33,031 bases of DNA from Methylotenera sp. GTDB taxonomy: Bacteria; Pseudomonadota; Gammaproteobacteria; Burkholderiales; Methylophilaceae. The notes beneath the pieces were generated by a model, which made no database searches, was not told the DNA's origin, and saw only the letters and a list, made by a program, of their open reading frames with translations. Shown in pieces: positions 7,162 through 16,189 of the stretch; the first letter of the stretch is position 1; each line of letters begins with the position of its first letter. Made by a program: the position numbers and the translations under genes. The stretch lies in the NCBI RefSeq assembly GCF_013141425.1, contig NZ_JABFRA010000089.1, forward strand, positions 1 through 33,031, written 5' to 3'.

Positions 7162-8445
7162 ATGTCGAATACCTTACTTATACAAGAAACGCTCACCAGA
7201 GCGTTAAAACAAAAAAGTCGCGCAAAGTGGGTGGCTAATTTTGCTAAAGCGCAAATAGTCAAACGGCTGCAATCGTTGCAAAAGGGCAGGTTAACAATTA
7301 TTGATGGAGCGTCACAACATACCTTTGGCCAAACCGAAGACATACGCGCCACGATTACCATTCACGATCCACGCTTTTATGGTGAAATTGCCTTTGGCGG
7401 CAGCATTGGTGCTGGTGAGGCCTATATGCTGAGTTACTGGACGGCAGACAATTTAACCAACGTAATTCGAATCATGTGCCTCAATCAGTCGGTGATGGAT
7501 ACCATTGAAGGCGGTTATCAATGGCTGACTAAGCCGTTTATGCAGCTGTTACATTGGCTCAATAGCAATACCACAGAAGGCAGCCGCAAGAATATTGCAG
7601 CGCATTACGACTTAGGCAATGCCTTATTTGCCATGTTTTTAGATGAAACCATGATGTATTCCAGCGCGATTTTTAATGATCGCACGGATACGTTAAAGGC
7701 TGCATCTGAACTCAAACTCAAGACCATATGTGAAAAGCTAGATTTAAAAAGTTACGACCATGTGATTGAAATTGGCACAGGTTGGGGTGGTTTTGCTATT
7801 TACGCTGCCAAGCATTATGGCTGCAAAGTCACCTCCACCACCATTTCACAACAGCAATATACTTTAGCCAAGGCCAAGGTGGAGGCGGCTGGCCTGCAAG
7901 ATAAAATCACATTGCTGCTAGACGACTATCGACATTTGCACGGCCAGTTTGATAAGTTGGTTTCGATTGAAATGATTGAAGCGGTCGGGCATCAATTTTA
8001 TGACACTTATTTTGCAACAGTAAGCGCGTTATTAAAGCCAAACGGGCTCGCACTCATTCAAGCCATTACCATTACTGACCAGCGTTATGAAAGCGCAAAA
8101 AATTCAGTTGATTTCATTCAGCGCTATATTTTTCCTGGTTCTTGCATTCCGTCCAATACCGCTATGCTCAATAGCATTACCCGCAAAACTGATTTACGAT
8201 TATTCGACTTAGAAGATATTGGCCTCCATTACGCCACCACTTTAAAACTTTGGCGAGAGAATTTTTTTGAGAATATTGAAGCGGTACGCGCACTTGGTTA
8301 TTCAGAAGAATTTATCAAAATGTGGGAATTTTATCTTTGTTATTGTGAGGGTGGTTTTGCAGAACGTGCGTTGGGCGACGTACATTTATTGCTCGCAAAA
8401 CCTGACAACAGACGTGCCGCATTAAACAGTAAAATCACCAAATAA
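7162..8445 (+). CDS. CFA-synthase-family acyl methyltransferase (UfaM/CfaA-like candidate)
   Basis: A 427-residue COG2230 protein with the full N-terminal region, AAHYDLGNALFAMFLDETMMYSS (about 146-168), and SAM motif I VIEIGTGWGG (201-210). Two residues that hold bicarbonate in E. coli Cfa appear changed: the Cys of YSC is Ser168, and the His of LLHTIG aligns with Gln300. The Glu is kept (MIEAVG, Glu273). A methylating rather than cyclopropanating enzyme, as described for UfaM in Rhodobacter, is therefore plausible (inference). It is the last gene of the cluster, 30 bp after DUF1365. Classical cyclopropane synthesis is not excluded. Confidence 0.9.
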   Translation: MSNTLLIQETLTRALKQKSRAKWVANFAKAQIVKRLQSLQKGRLTIIDGASQHTFGQTEDIRATITIHDPRFYGEIAFGGSIGAGEAYMLSYWTADNLTNVIRIMCLNQSVMDTIEGGYQWLTKPFMQLLHWLNSNTTEGSRKNIAAHYDLGNALFAMFLDETMMYSSAIFNDRTDTLKAASELKLKTICEKLDLKSYDHVIEIGTGWGGFAIYAAKHYGCKVTSTTISQQQYTLAKAKVEAAGLQDKITLLLDDYRHLHGQFDKLVSIEMIEAVGHQFYDTYFATVSALLKPNGLALIQAITITDQRYESAKNSVDFIQRYIFPGSCIPSNTAMLNSITRKTDLRLFDLEDIGLHYATTLKLWRENFFENIEAVRALGYSEEFIKMWEFYLCYCEGGFAERALGDVHLLLAKPDNRRAALNSKITK

Positions 8446-8465
8446 AGTCTAGGTGACACCCACGC

Positions 8466-8498
8466 CTCTGGGAGCCATATAAATAGGGTCTTCCAGAG
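8466..8498 (+). terminator. imperfect hairpin after the lipid cluster
   Basis: CTCTGGGAGCC (8466-8476) pairs with GGGTCTTCCAGAG (8486-8498): about 11 pairs with one G-T and one bulge, over an AT-rich loop. It lies 21 bp after the last cluster stop but has no clean T-run after it, so it may be a weak terminator or an mRNA-stabilising 3' hairpin. Confidence 0.35.
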
Positions 8499-8898
8499 CA
8501 TTTAAAAAGTGGGTATTAGAAAAACACGCAAAATCGATATTGATTAACACGCTAGGTATCAACTCCTTAAAAGACCGATTGGCTTATAGAAATACTGAAG
8601 TAAATCACCAAAAAATGTATGTGAATGTCATTCACAAATTTAATATGTCGCAAATCATTGCTCAATTTGGCGAACCGCCAAAGCCGATGACGTAAAAATC
8701 AAAGGGACACAAAAAGTAGTTGCTTCTATCTGGCAGTATCTCCTTATCAATACTGCTACCGATGGCTCGTATTATGAAACGACCGAAATAGATTTTGTTG
8801 ACGATAAAGTTGTGACTGTTGAATTCATGCATAACGATGACTCAGAAAGCGAATATAAAGGCCAGTCTTACCAAATTCCAAGCACACCCACCATATAA
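8483..8898 (+). pseudogene. frameshifted remnant of a small exported or BamE-like protein
   Basis: Two reading frames join into one protein-like sequence. Frame 2 is open from 8483 (after TAA 8480-8482) to TAA 8693-8695 and ends ...MSQIIAQFGEP. Frame 1 continues AKADDVKIKGTQ... through YETTEIDFVDDKVVTVEF to TAA 8896-8898. The simplest repair is one G restored near 8677 (CCG/GCC). No ATG exists upstream in frame before 8615, so the 5' end is probably also lost. The IAQFGEP plus W-Y plus FVDDKVV pattern recalls SmpA/BamE-type domains, a tentative match. It accounts for most of the gap 8446-8974. Confidence 0.7.
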
Positions 8899-8928
8899 AC
8901 TGAACGTTAATACTAAAATATAGGCAAT

Positions 8929-8954
8929 AAAAAAGGGCTTTTAGGCCCTTTTTT
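8929..8954. terminator. bidirectional rho-independent terminator
   Basis: AAAAAAGGGC (8929-8938), loop TTTTAG, GCCCTTTTTT (8945-8954): a perfect 10-bp stem with an A-run on one side and a T-run on the other. It sits between the plus-strand remnant and the minus-strand mscL stop, and can end transcription from both sides. Confidence 0.9.
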
Positions 8955-8974
8955 ATAGTGCAAACTATGCAAAG

Positions 8975-9397
8975 CTATTTTTTCAAAGAATCTCGAATTT
9001 CACGTAACAACACTACATCTTCTGGGGTAGGTGCAGGAGGTGGCGCCGGTTCCGCTTTTTTCAATCGATTAATTTGTTTCACCGCGAGAAAAATAACAAA
9101 CGCTAAAATTAAGAAATTCAGAAAGATAGTGATGAAGTTACCATAAGCTAACAATGGAACGCCTGCCGCTTTTAATGAGGCATAAGTTCCAGCATTTCCC
9201 GCTGGCACATCCGCTAAAGTAATAAATTTATTGGTAAAATCTACGCCACCTGTGACTTTTCCAACTAGTGGTAACACAATATCACCCACCAATGAATCAA
9301 CTATCTTTCCAAATGCTGCGCCTATAATCACACCCACAGCCAAATCGACTACGTTACCTTTTATTGCAAACTCTTTAAATTCTGATGCAATGCTCAT
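8975..9397 (-). CDS. mscL: large-conductance mechanosensitive channel
   Basis: A 140-residue MscL with all hallmarks: N-terminal helix [21 protein letters not shown], first membrane helix [17 protein letters not shown] with the pore-lining pattern, periplasmic loop, second helix [19 protein letters not shown], and a Pro-rich linker before the C-terminal bundle ([10 protein letters not shown]). It opens under membrane tension to release solutes in osmotic downshock. A GGGAG ribosome site lies six bases before its ATG. It is a single gene, divergent from lnt and closed by the terminator at 8929-8954. Confidence 0.97.
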   Translation of the reverse strand: MSIASEFKEFAIKGNVVDLAVGVIIGAAFGKIVDSLVGDIVLPLVGKVTGGVDFTNKFITLADVPAGNAGTYASLKAAGVPLLAYGNFITIFLNFLILAFVIFLAVKQINRLKKAEPAPPPAPTPEDVVLLREIRDSLKK

Positions 9398-9528
9398 ATT
9401 TTTCTCCCAAAAATTACTCGGCTAAATTCACTATTAAACTTTAATATTAATACGTGGCTAAATATAGGTCTTTAGCGCGTAGCCTGTCAACTGAGTACCC
9501 AACTAAAAAACGAATACAATGTAAATTT

Positions 9529-9556
9529 TTGTTATCTACCACTATCAAGCTACAAT
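9529..9556 (+). promoter_or_regulatory. sigma-70 promoter of lnt
   Basis: TTGTTA (9529-9534), 16 bp, TACAAT (9551-9556). Transcription should begin about seven bases later, at or next to the lnt ATG (9564), which would give a leaderless or nearly leaderless mRNA. The gap 9398-9563 shows no other clear element. Confidence 0.55.
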
Positions 9557-9563
9557 CCTGTCC

Positions 9564-11087
9564 ATGCCAATAATTTCTAATAACCACTATACCAAGTCAC
9601 TTACTTTATTTTTAATGGGGGCCTTGTGTGTGCTGGGTTTTGCCCCTTATTATTTTTATCTCGCCAGCCTCTTATCACTGATTGGTTTATGTTACTTTTG
9701 GTATCAAAGTAATTCTGCCAAGCAAGCCGCAATCGATGGCTTTATATTTGGCTTGGGATTATTTGGTGCAGGTATTTATTGGATATTCATCAGCCTGCAT
9801 GATTTTGGCAATATGCCGAGTTTTATGGCTGGCTTAGCGACTTTTTTGTTATGTGCATTTATGGCCCTTTTTCCTGCACTTACTGGTTGGTTAAGTGTTC
9901 GTGTTTCAAATGCAAAATCGCAGCAATTGCTGATTACTATTCCGATTTTTTGGGCATTGGCAGACTGGACGCGAAGTTGGATTTTCACGGGTTTTCCGTG
10001 GCTCACTATCGGCTATAGCCAAGTGCCGCATAGCCCACTGTCGGGATTCACGCCTATTCTAGGGATATATGGCATTTCTTTATTGTCCGTATTTATAGCA
10101 AGCTTGATTGGCTTCTGGCTTGTAAAGAAGCCAAGTTCGGTTATATGGAAACGCAATTCTATTGCGCTATTGGTGCTTATTTTGGTTACTGGTAATTTAT
10201 TAAAACTGGTGGAATGGACTTCGCCAAGCAACAAACCAATTTCAGTTGCATTACTGCAAGGCAATATCCCGCAGGACCTCAAGTGGGCGCCAGAAATCGC
10301 TGATCGCACATTAAACAAATACCTTAGCCTTGCGGAAGCAAGCCAAGCTAGACTCATTATTCTGCCTGAAACTGCACTCCCCGTGCTATCCAGTGAGCTA
10401 CCGGTAGAACTTACAACACGCCTGCAACAACTTGCCAACAAGAATCAAGGCGCAGTTCTCGCGGGGTTAATCGAGCGCGAAAATGGCGAATATTTCAACA
10501 GCATGCTCAATATTGGCAAGGCTAATCCTGAAGCTTATCGTAAATCGCATCTCGTTCCTTTTGGCGAATTCATTCCATTAAAAGTCGCTTTCGGTTGGAT
10601 TTATCGCGATTTACTTAACATGCCACTCAGCGACTTATCGCGTGGTAGCCTTCATCAACAACCCATGGATATTGCAGGCGAAAAAGTCGCCATTAATATT
10701 TGCTATGAAGATGTTTTTGGTGAGGAAATAATTCGTCAACTGCCTGCCGCTACGCTATTAGTAAATGCCAGCAATGATGCATGGTACGGGCAATCCAATG
10801 CCGCGTATCAACATATGCAATTCTCGCAAGCACGCGCGCTAGAAACGGGGCGCACGGTCTTGCGGGCAACTAATACCGGCGCGACCGCTATTATTGACCC
10901 ACATGGCAATGTGCTAGCGCATGCGCCTCACTTCACCGAATCTACGCTTAATGGAACAGCGCAAGGCTATAGCGGTAGCACGCCTTATGTGCATTGGGGC
11001 AATTGGTTTTTTCTAGCTATTTGCTGGGTTGGCCTTATTGCAATCTGTTTGCCCAATTTTTTGGCAAGTCGGCGTAAAACAAAGTAA
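9564..11087 (+). CDS. lnt: apolipoprotein N-acyltransferase
   Basis: A 507-residue inner-membrane enzyme that adds the third acyl chain to the N-terminal Cys of lipoproteins using phospholipid as donor. About six membrane helices occupy residues 10-215, followed by the nitrilase-like periplasmic domain. The catalytic triad is visible: Glu269 (ILPETALP), Lys327 (YRKSHLVPFGEF) and Cys380 (INICYEDVFG). One more helix lies at the C-terminus. No Shine-Dalgarno is seen before the ATG. In many proteobacteria corC immediately precedes lnt; here the lipid cluster and mscL intervene. glyQ follows after 85 bp. Confidence 0.97.
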   Translation: MPIISNNHYTKSLTLFLMGALCVLGFAPYYFYLASLLSLIGLCYFWYQSNSAKQAAIDGFIFGLGLFGAGIYWIFISLHDFGNMPSFMAGLATFLLCAFMALFPALTGWLSVRVSNAKSQQLLITIPIFWALADWTRSWIFTGFPWLTIGYSQVPHSPLSGFTPILGIYGISLLSVFIASLIGFWLVKKPSSVIWKRNSIALLVLILVTGNLLKLVEWTSPSNKPISVALLQGNIPQDLKWAPEIADRTLNKYLSLAEASQARLIILPETALPVLSSELPVELTTRLQQLANKNQGAVLAGLIERENGEYFNSMLNIGKANPEAYRKSHLVPFGEFIPLKVAFGWIYRDLLNMPLSDLSRGSLHQQPMDIAGEKVAINICYEDVFGEEIIRQLPAATLLVNASNDAWYGQSNAAYQHMQFSQARALETGRTVLRATNTGATAIIDPHGNVLAHAPHFTESTLNGTAQGYSGSTPYVHWGNWFFLAICWVGLIAICLPNFLASRRKTK

Positions 11088-11172
11088 AATCACCCCTTTG
11101 CTAATAATACGGCTGAAGCTTGTTCAGCTTAAATTTATAGAACCATTTAGAATCGAACCTTAGAATCAAATC

Positions 11173-12096
11173 ATGGCGCTTACTTTTCAACAAATTATTC
11201 TTACTTTGCAAACCTACTGGAGCGATAAAGGCTGTGCGCTGCTGCAACCTTACGACATGGAGGTAGGAGCAGGCACCTCACACACAGCAACCTTCTTGCG
11301 TTCATTAGGACCAGAACCCTGGAAAGCCGCTTACGTGCAACCAAGCCGTCGTCCAAAAGATGGTCGTTACGGTGAGAATCCAAACCGCCTGCAACATTAC
11401 TACCAATTTCAAGTTGTGCTAAAACCAGCGCCAGCTGACATTCTTGAGCTTTATTTAGGCTCACTTGAAGCGCTAGGTTTTGACCTTAAAAAGAATGATA
11501 TTCGCTTTGTTGAAGATGACTGGGAAAACCCAACCTTAGGCGCATGGGGCTTAGGTTGGGAAGTTTGGTTAAATGGCATGGAAGTCACGCAATTTACCTA
11601 CTTTCAACAAGTGGGCGGCATTAACTGCAAGCCAATTACTGGCGAAATCACTTATGGTTTAGAGCGTTTGGCCATGTATCTACAAGGCGTAGATAATGTT
11701 TACGATTTAACTTGGACAGACGGTTTAACTTACGGTGATGTCTATAAACAAAATGAAGTTGAGCAATCCACTTACAACTTTGAACACTCGGATGCTGACT
11801 TCTTATTTACTGCATTTTCTGCGCACGAAAAACAAGCTTTGCATCTTATTGAAGCCAAACTGGCATTACCCGCTTACGAGCAAGTACTAAAAGCCGCACA
11901 TACATTCAACTTGCTAGACGCTCGCGGCGCAATTTCTGTGACAGAACGCGCAGGTTATATTGGACGTATTCGTAATCTAGCACGTTCAGTTGCCGCAAGT
12001 TACTTGGATAGCCGCGCTAGACTTGGCTTCCCAATGGCACCAAAAGATTGGGCAGATGAAGTATTAACAGAATTAGCTAAGAAAGCCGCAGCATGA
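11173..12096 (+). CDS. glyQ: glycine--tRNA ligase alpha subunit
   Basis: A 307-residue catalytic subunit of the bacterial alpha2-beta2 glycyl-tRNA synthetase. It contains the class II motifs seen in Gly[18 protein letters not shown] at the N-terminus, [19 protein letters not shown] in motif 2, and [20 protein letters not shown] in motif 3. The stop overlaps the glyS start (ATGA), coupling the two subunits. A short hairpin (11112-11128) lies upstream but lacks the features of a terminator or riboswitch. Confidence 0.98.
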   Translation: MALTFQQIILTLQTYWSDKGCALLQPYDMEVGAGTSHTATFLRSLGPEPWKAAYVQPSRRPKDGRYGENPNRLQHYYQFQVVLKPAPADILELYLGSLEALGFDLKKNDIRFVEDDWENPTLGAWGLGWEVWLNGMEVTQFTYFQQVGGINCKPITGEITYGLERLAMYLQGVDNVYDLTWTDGLTYGDVYKQNEVEQSTYNFEHSDADFLFTAFSAHEKQALHLIEAKLALPAYEQVLKAAHTFNLLDARGAISVTERAGYIGRIRNLARSVAASYLDSRARLGFPMAPKDWADEVLTELAKKAAA

Positions 12097-14192
12097 GTAC
12101 GAAAAATCTATTAGTAGAACTATTTGTTGAAGAACTACCACCAAAAGCCTTAAATAAACTAGGCGAGGCATTTTCAGGCGTTTTGTTTGAAACACTTAAA
12201 TTACAAGGCTTAGTAGCTGATAGCTCGGCAGTAACTGCTTACGCTTCACCTCGTCGTCTTGCTGTACATGCGACAAACATACTTGCTGTTGCTCCAGATA
12301 AAACTTCTACGCAAAAGCTTATGCCTGTGAGCGTGGGTTTAGATGCTAGCGGCAATGCAACCCCAGCCTTAATCAAACGCCTAAACGGTATGGGCTTAGA
12401 CGAAAGCGCGGTTAAAAACCTAACTAAGCAAGCTGACGGTAAAAATGAAGCTTTGTTTTTAGATGTGATGCAAAAAGGCGTTTCACTAAAAGATGGTGTG
12501 CAAAGTGCATTGAACGAGGCGATTGCTAAATTACCTATTCCAAAAGTGATGACTTATCAATTAGCTGATGGTTGGAGCAGCGTCAACTTTGTGCGTCCTG
12601 CGCATAGCTTGGTCGCATTGCATGGTGATGAAGTAGTTGCTGTCACGGCACTTGGTTTAAATGCTGGCAACGCAACGCAAGGCCACCGATTTGAAGCGGC
12701 TGTTTCACCTGTTGTGCTGAAGAGTGCAGACACCTATGCAGCGCAATTAAAAACTGAAGGTGCAGTGATTGCGAGCTTTGCAGAACGTCGTGCAGAAATT
12801 GTGAGTCAATTAAATGCAGCTGCAGCAAAACAGAATCTGAAACCGATTGAAGATGAAGCGCTTCTCGATGAAGTCACTGCACTTGTTGAGCGCCCAAATG
12901 TATTGCTCGGTCAATTTGAAGAAATTTACCTAGAAGTGCCGCAAGAATGTTTGATTCTAACCATGAAGGCAAATCAAAAATACTTCCCGCTACTAGATGC
13001 AAACGGCAAGCTAACCAATAAATTCTTAATCGTTTCTAATATTAATCCAGCTGATGCCAGCGCAGTGATTGGTGGTAATGAACGTGTTGTTCGCCCTCGC
13101 CTAGCGGATGCTAAATTCTTCTTTGATCAAGACCGTAAGAAAACTCTTGAGAGCCGCTTAGAAGGTTTAAATAAAGTGGTTTACCACAATAAGCTAGGCT
13201 CTCAAGGCGAGCGCAATCAGCGCGTCGTGAAAATCGCCGCTGAAATCGCTAAGCAATTAGGTGACGCTAGTTTTGTATCTAAAGTTGAAAAGGCTGCTCG
13301 CTTATCTAAAACAGATTTAGTCACTGATATGGTGGGTGAATTCCCTGAGTTACAAGGCATCATGGGGCGCTACTATGCACAACATGAAGGCTTAGATGAT
13401 GATGTGGCTTTTGCGATTGAAGACCACTACAAACCACGCTTTGCAGGTGATACATTACCTCGCAGCCTAGTAGGTGTTTGTGTTGCATTAGCTGACAAAC
13501 TAGAAACTTTAGTTGGTCTATTCAGCATTGGTGAAAAACCAACTGGTGACAAAGATCCATTTGGCTTACGTCGCCAAGCGCTTGGTGTCATTCGCATGCT
13601 AATTGATAGCAAATTACCAATTCAATTTAATGCACTCATACAAATGGCGTTATCTCAATTTAATGGTGACAACTCTGCTGCTCAAGCGGTTCAAGAGTTT
13701 AGCTTAGACCGACTAGCCGTTAATCTGAAAGAGCAAGGCGCCAGCCCACAAGAAGTAGATGCGGTGTTAGCACTTAACCCTCAATTATTAAGTGAAATTC
13801 CACAACGACTATCAGCAGTTCGTGCATTCTCTTCGCTAGATCAAGCCCCAGCCTTAGCCGCAGCAAACAAACGCGTTGGCAATATTCTGAAAAAAGTTGA
13901 AGGCGAAGTGAAAGCTGAAGTAAACACTAACTTACTGCAAGAGCCAGCTGAAATCGCTCTCAACGCAGCACTAAGCAATGTGAAACTTGAAGCTGATACG
14001 CTATTTGAAAGCGGCGATTACACGGCATCACTTAAGTCGCTAGCTGCATTAAAAGCACCTGTTGATGCATTCTTCGATAACGTGATGGTTAACGCTGACG
14101 ACCCTGCGCTTAAGACGAATCGTTTAGGATTATTGGCTACTTTGCATCAAGCCATGAACCGCGTTGCGGATTTATCTAAACTAGCTAGTTAA
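12093..14192 (+). CDS. glyS: glycine--tRNA ligase beta subunit
   Basis: A 699-residue beta subunit, the usual length. It begins [15 protein letters not shown], contains the family block [12 protein letters not shown] and the HD-like region [19 protein letters not shown]...YYAQHEG, and ends with a DALR-type anticodon-binding segment ([17 protein letters not shown]). With GlyQ it charges tRNA-Gly. It overlaps glyQ by 4 bp, and the downstream gmhB starts 19 bp later, so the run probably continues as one operon. Confidence 0.98.
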   Translation: MSTKNLLVELFVEELPPKALNKLGEAFSGVLFETLKLQGLVADSSAVTAYASPRRLAVHATNILAVAPDKTSTQKLMPVSVGLDASGNATPALIKRLNGMGLDESAVKNLTKQADGKNEALFLDVMQKGVSLKDGVQSALNEAIAKLPIPKVMTYQLADGWSSVNFVRPAHSLVALHGDEVVAVTALGLNAGNATQGHRFEAAVSPVVLKSADTYAAQLKTEGAVIASFAERRAEIVSQLNAAAAKQNLKPIEDEALLDEVTALVERPNVLLGQFEEIYLEVPQECLILTMKANQKYFPLLDANGKLTNKFLIVSNINPADASAVIGGNERVVRPRLADAKFFFDQDRKKTLESRLEGLNKVVYHNKLGSQGERNQRVVKIAAEIAKQLGDASFVSKVEKAARLSKTDLVTDMVGEFPELQGIMGRYYAQHEGLDDDVAFAIEDHYKPRFAGDTLPRSLVGVCVALADKLETLVGLFSIGEKPTGDKDPFGLRRQALGVIRMLIDSKLPIQFNALIQMALSQFNGDNSAAQAVQEFSLDRLAVNLKEQGASPQEVDAVLALNPQLLSEIPQRLSAVRAFSSLDQAPALAAANKRVGNILKKVEGEVKAEVNTNLLQEPAEIALNAALSNVKLEADTLFESGDYTASLKSLAALKAPVDAFFDNVMVNADDPALKTNRLGLLATLHQAMNRVADLSKLAS

Positions 14193-14211
14193 CTGACAAA
14201 GCGAGCCACCT

Positions 14212-14772
14212 ATGAAATTAGTGATTTTAGATAGAGACGGCGTAATCAACCAAGATTCTGCCAACTTCATCAAAAGTCCTAATGAATGGATTCCGATTCC
14301 AGGTAGCTTAGAGGCCATTGCTCTATTGAATCAATCAGGGTATAGAGTAGCCGTAGCCACCAATCAATCTGGTATTAGTCGCGGCCTGTTTGACATGACG
14401 ACGCTTAACAGCATTCATGACAGGATGCATCGCGAATTGGCGCAATTTGGAGGTCGTATCGATGCGATTTTTTATTGCCCCCATGCGGCCGATGAGCATT
14501 GCCATTGCCGCAAGCCTGACACGGGCATGATAGAAGAAATCGGTAATCGTTTTTCCTTAGAACTGCAAGATGTTCCTGCGGTGGGCGATGCCTTACGCGA
14601 CCTACAAGCCTTTGCCAGCGCCGGATGCCAACCCATTTTAGTCCGTACCGGCAAGGGTGAGGCAACTTTGGCCGCTGCTGAGATCGATAAAAACAAAGCT
14701 CTACCTGCCAACACATGGGTTTGCGCGGATTTAGCGGAAGCCGTGCAACGCATTCTTGATGAAAAAGCTTAA
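14212..14772 (+). CDS. gmhB: D-glycero-beta-D-manno-heptose-1,7-bisphosphate 7-phosphatase
   Basis: A 186-residue HAD phosphatase. HAD motif I is ILDRDGVIN (nucleophile Asp8 with Asp10), motif II is in VATNQSG, and the zinc-binding loop CPHAADEHCHC is complete. GmhB removes the 7-phosphate during ADP-heptose synthesis for lipopolysaccharide inner core. The glyS-gmhB-plsC order is common in betaproteobacteria and links it to envelope synthesis. Its 3' end overlaps the plsC start. Confidence 0.93.
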   Translation: MKLVILDRDGVINQDSANFIKSPNEWIPIPGSLEAIALLNQSGYRVAVATNQSGISRGLFDMTTLNSIHDRMHRELAQFGGRIDAIFYCPHAADEHCHCRKPDTGMIEEIGNRFSLELQDVPAVGDALRDLQAFASAGCQPILVRTGKGEATLAAAEIDKNKALPANTWVCADLAEAVQRILDEKA

Positions 14773-15484
14773 GTTAATGCTACTTTTACGATCCTTGTTG
14801 TTTTTTATTGGGCAAGCGATTACCGCGCCTATTTTTACTTTAATTGCCTTACTTGCAATGCCACTTAACCCGATTTTACGCAATGATTTAATCTCGGGCT
14901 GGGCGCGTAGCATGTTGTGGTGGTTGCGAGTGACTTGCAATATCCGCCATGAGATCACTGGCTTAGAAAATATCGGTAATTCACCTACCATCGTGCTTTC
15001 TAAGCATCAATCTGCCTGGGAAACGCTAGCGTTTCAAGCGATTTTTCCTACGCAAGTTTATGTACTAAAACGTGAGTTATTGTGGATACCTATTTTTGGC
15101 TGGGGTTTAGCCATGTCATCGCCCATTGCCATTGACCGCAGCGCGGGGCGTGAAGCCTTGAAAAAATTGGTCACCAAAGGTAAGACAAGATTAGACCAAG
15201 GCTTTTGGGTAGTGATATTTCCAGAAGGCACGCGTATTGCACCTAGTGAACGCAGTAAATATCACATTGGTGGCGCGTGGTTGGCAACTCATACAAAAAC
15301 CCCTGTATTGCCTGTGGCGCACAATGCAGGCGTGTATTGGGCGAAAAACACCTTCATCAAAAAGCCAGGTGTGATTAAAATGCATATTGGCAATCTCATA
15401 CAAACGGCCGAGCTAAAAGCTGATGCATTGAACCAGCAAGTGGAAAGTTGGATTGAAGCAGAGATGCTTGCATTAGATAAATGA
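14759..15484 (+). CDS. plsC: 1-acyl-sn-glycerol-3-phosphate acyltransferase
   Basis: About 241 residues from the ATG at 14759; a TTG three bases upstream is in frame but less likely. An N-terminal membrane helix is followed by the acyltransferase motifs HQSAWE (83-88) and FPEGTR (154-159). Motif I is HX4E rather than the canonical HX4D; I recall the same KHQS-WET form in other betaproteobacterial homologues, so this is probably lineage-typical. The enzyme makes phosphatidic acid from lysophosphatidic acid at the inner membrane. It overlaps gmhB by 14 bp and ygjP by 4 bp. Confidence 0.92.
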   Translation: MKKLKLMLLLRSLLFFIGQAITAPIFTLIALLAMPLNPILRNDLISGWARSMLWWLRVTCNIRHEITGLENIGNSPTIVLSKHQSAWETLAFQAIFPTQVYVLKRELLWIPIFGWGLAMSSPIAIDRSAGREALKKLVTKGKTRLDQGFWVVIFPEGTRIAPSERSKYHIGGAWLATHTKTPVLPVAHNAGVYWAKNTFIKKPGVIKMHIGNLIQTAELKADALNQQVESWIEAEMLALDK

Positions 15485-16185
15485 GTTACTCGCTCACCCT
15501 GCCAACTGGCGACCAACTCCATTACCAATTAAAACGCCGCCAACGCCGTACCGTTGGTTTAAAAATCACTCATAGTGGCTTGGTGATTCATGCGCCCAAA
15601 CGCATTTCACAATCGCAACTAGATGACATCATTTTACAAAAGGCTGATTGGATACGTAAAAAGCTAACTTCAATTACTGCAAATAAAATTCCAGATATTC
15701 AATGGCAACATGGCGAGCAGTTGTTGTATCTAGGTAATCCGCTAACACTGACTATTGAACATGATGCTCGCTCTAAAGCGGTAGAATATGAACCTGGTTT
15801 TTTGCTATTGGCCATGCCGAATAGCGAACCTACCCTAATAGCACGCAAAGTAATCCAATGGTACAAAAAAAAAGCATTGTCTGACTTTACCAGACGCTTG
15901 GAGATTTTCTCAAGCAAGCTTGGCGTAAATTTTACCTCGCTCACGTTATCCAATGCCGCGTCGCGCTGGGGAAGCTGCAATTCAAGAAAAGAAATCAGGC
16001 TCAATTGGCGCTTGCTACAAGCCCCGCCACACATCATTAACTATGTAGTGTGCCATGAGCTTTCGCATATTAAAGAAATGAATCATTCAGCTAAATTCTG
16101 GGCAACCGTTGCAAGCATTTACCCAGACTACAAAGCAGCCGAAAAAGAGCTGAAAGCGCTTTCAGCGAAATTGCATCAAATTTAA
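15481..16185 (+). CDS. YgjP/M48-like metal-dependent hydrolase (DUF45)
   Basis: A 234-residue protein of the YgjP/SprT-like zinc metallopeptidase family. The zinc motif HELSH (192-196) is followed by NHSAKFW with a third His at 202, and the characteristic SRWGSCNSRKEIRLNW (161-176) precedes it. No signal peptide is seen, so it is cytoplasmic. It is translationally coupled to plsC (ATGA) and ends five bases from the convergent SCO gene. The physiological substrate of the family is poorly known. Confidence 0.88.
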   Translation: MSYSLTLPTGDQLHYQLKRRQRRTVGLKITHSGLVIHAPKRISQSQLDDIILQKADWIRKKLTSITANKIPDIQWQHGEQLLYLGNPLTLTIEHDARSKAVEYEPGFLLLAMPNSEPTLIARKVIQWYKKKALSDFTRRLEIFSSKLGVNFTSLTLSNAASRWGSCNSRKEIRLNWRLLQAPPHIINYVVCHELSHIKEMNHSAKFWATVASIYPDYKAAEKELKALSAKLHQI

Positions 16186-16189
16186 AACC

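Noticed and set aside
411-9563. Mobile element or att sites around the lipid cluster
   Set aside because: No transposase, integrase, tRNA or matching flanking repeats were found at either border.
10013-10441. 142-codon minus-strand frame inside lnt
   Set aside because: It lies wholly antisense to the catalytic domain of lnt, has no ribosome site and a composition typical of a shadow frame.
11112-11128. Hairpin GCTGAA/TTCAGC between lnt and glyQ as terminator or regulatory RNA
   Set aside because: Only six pairs and no T-run; lnt and glyQ may simply be co-transcribed.
15699-16037. 112-codon minus-strand frame inside ygjP
   Set aside because: Antisense to the conserved SRWGSC region; no start signal.
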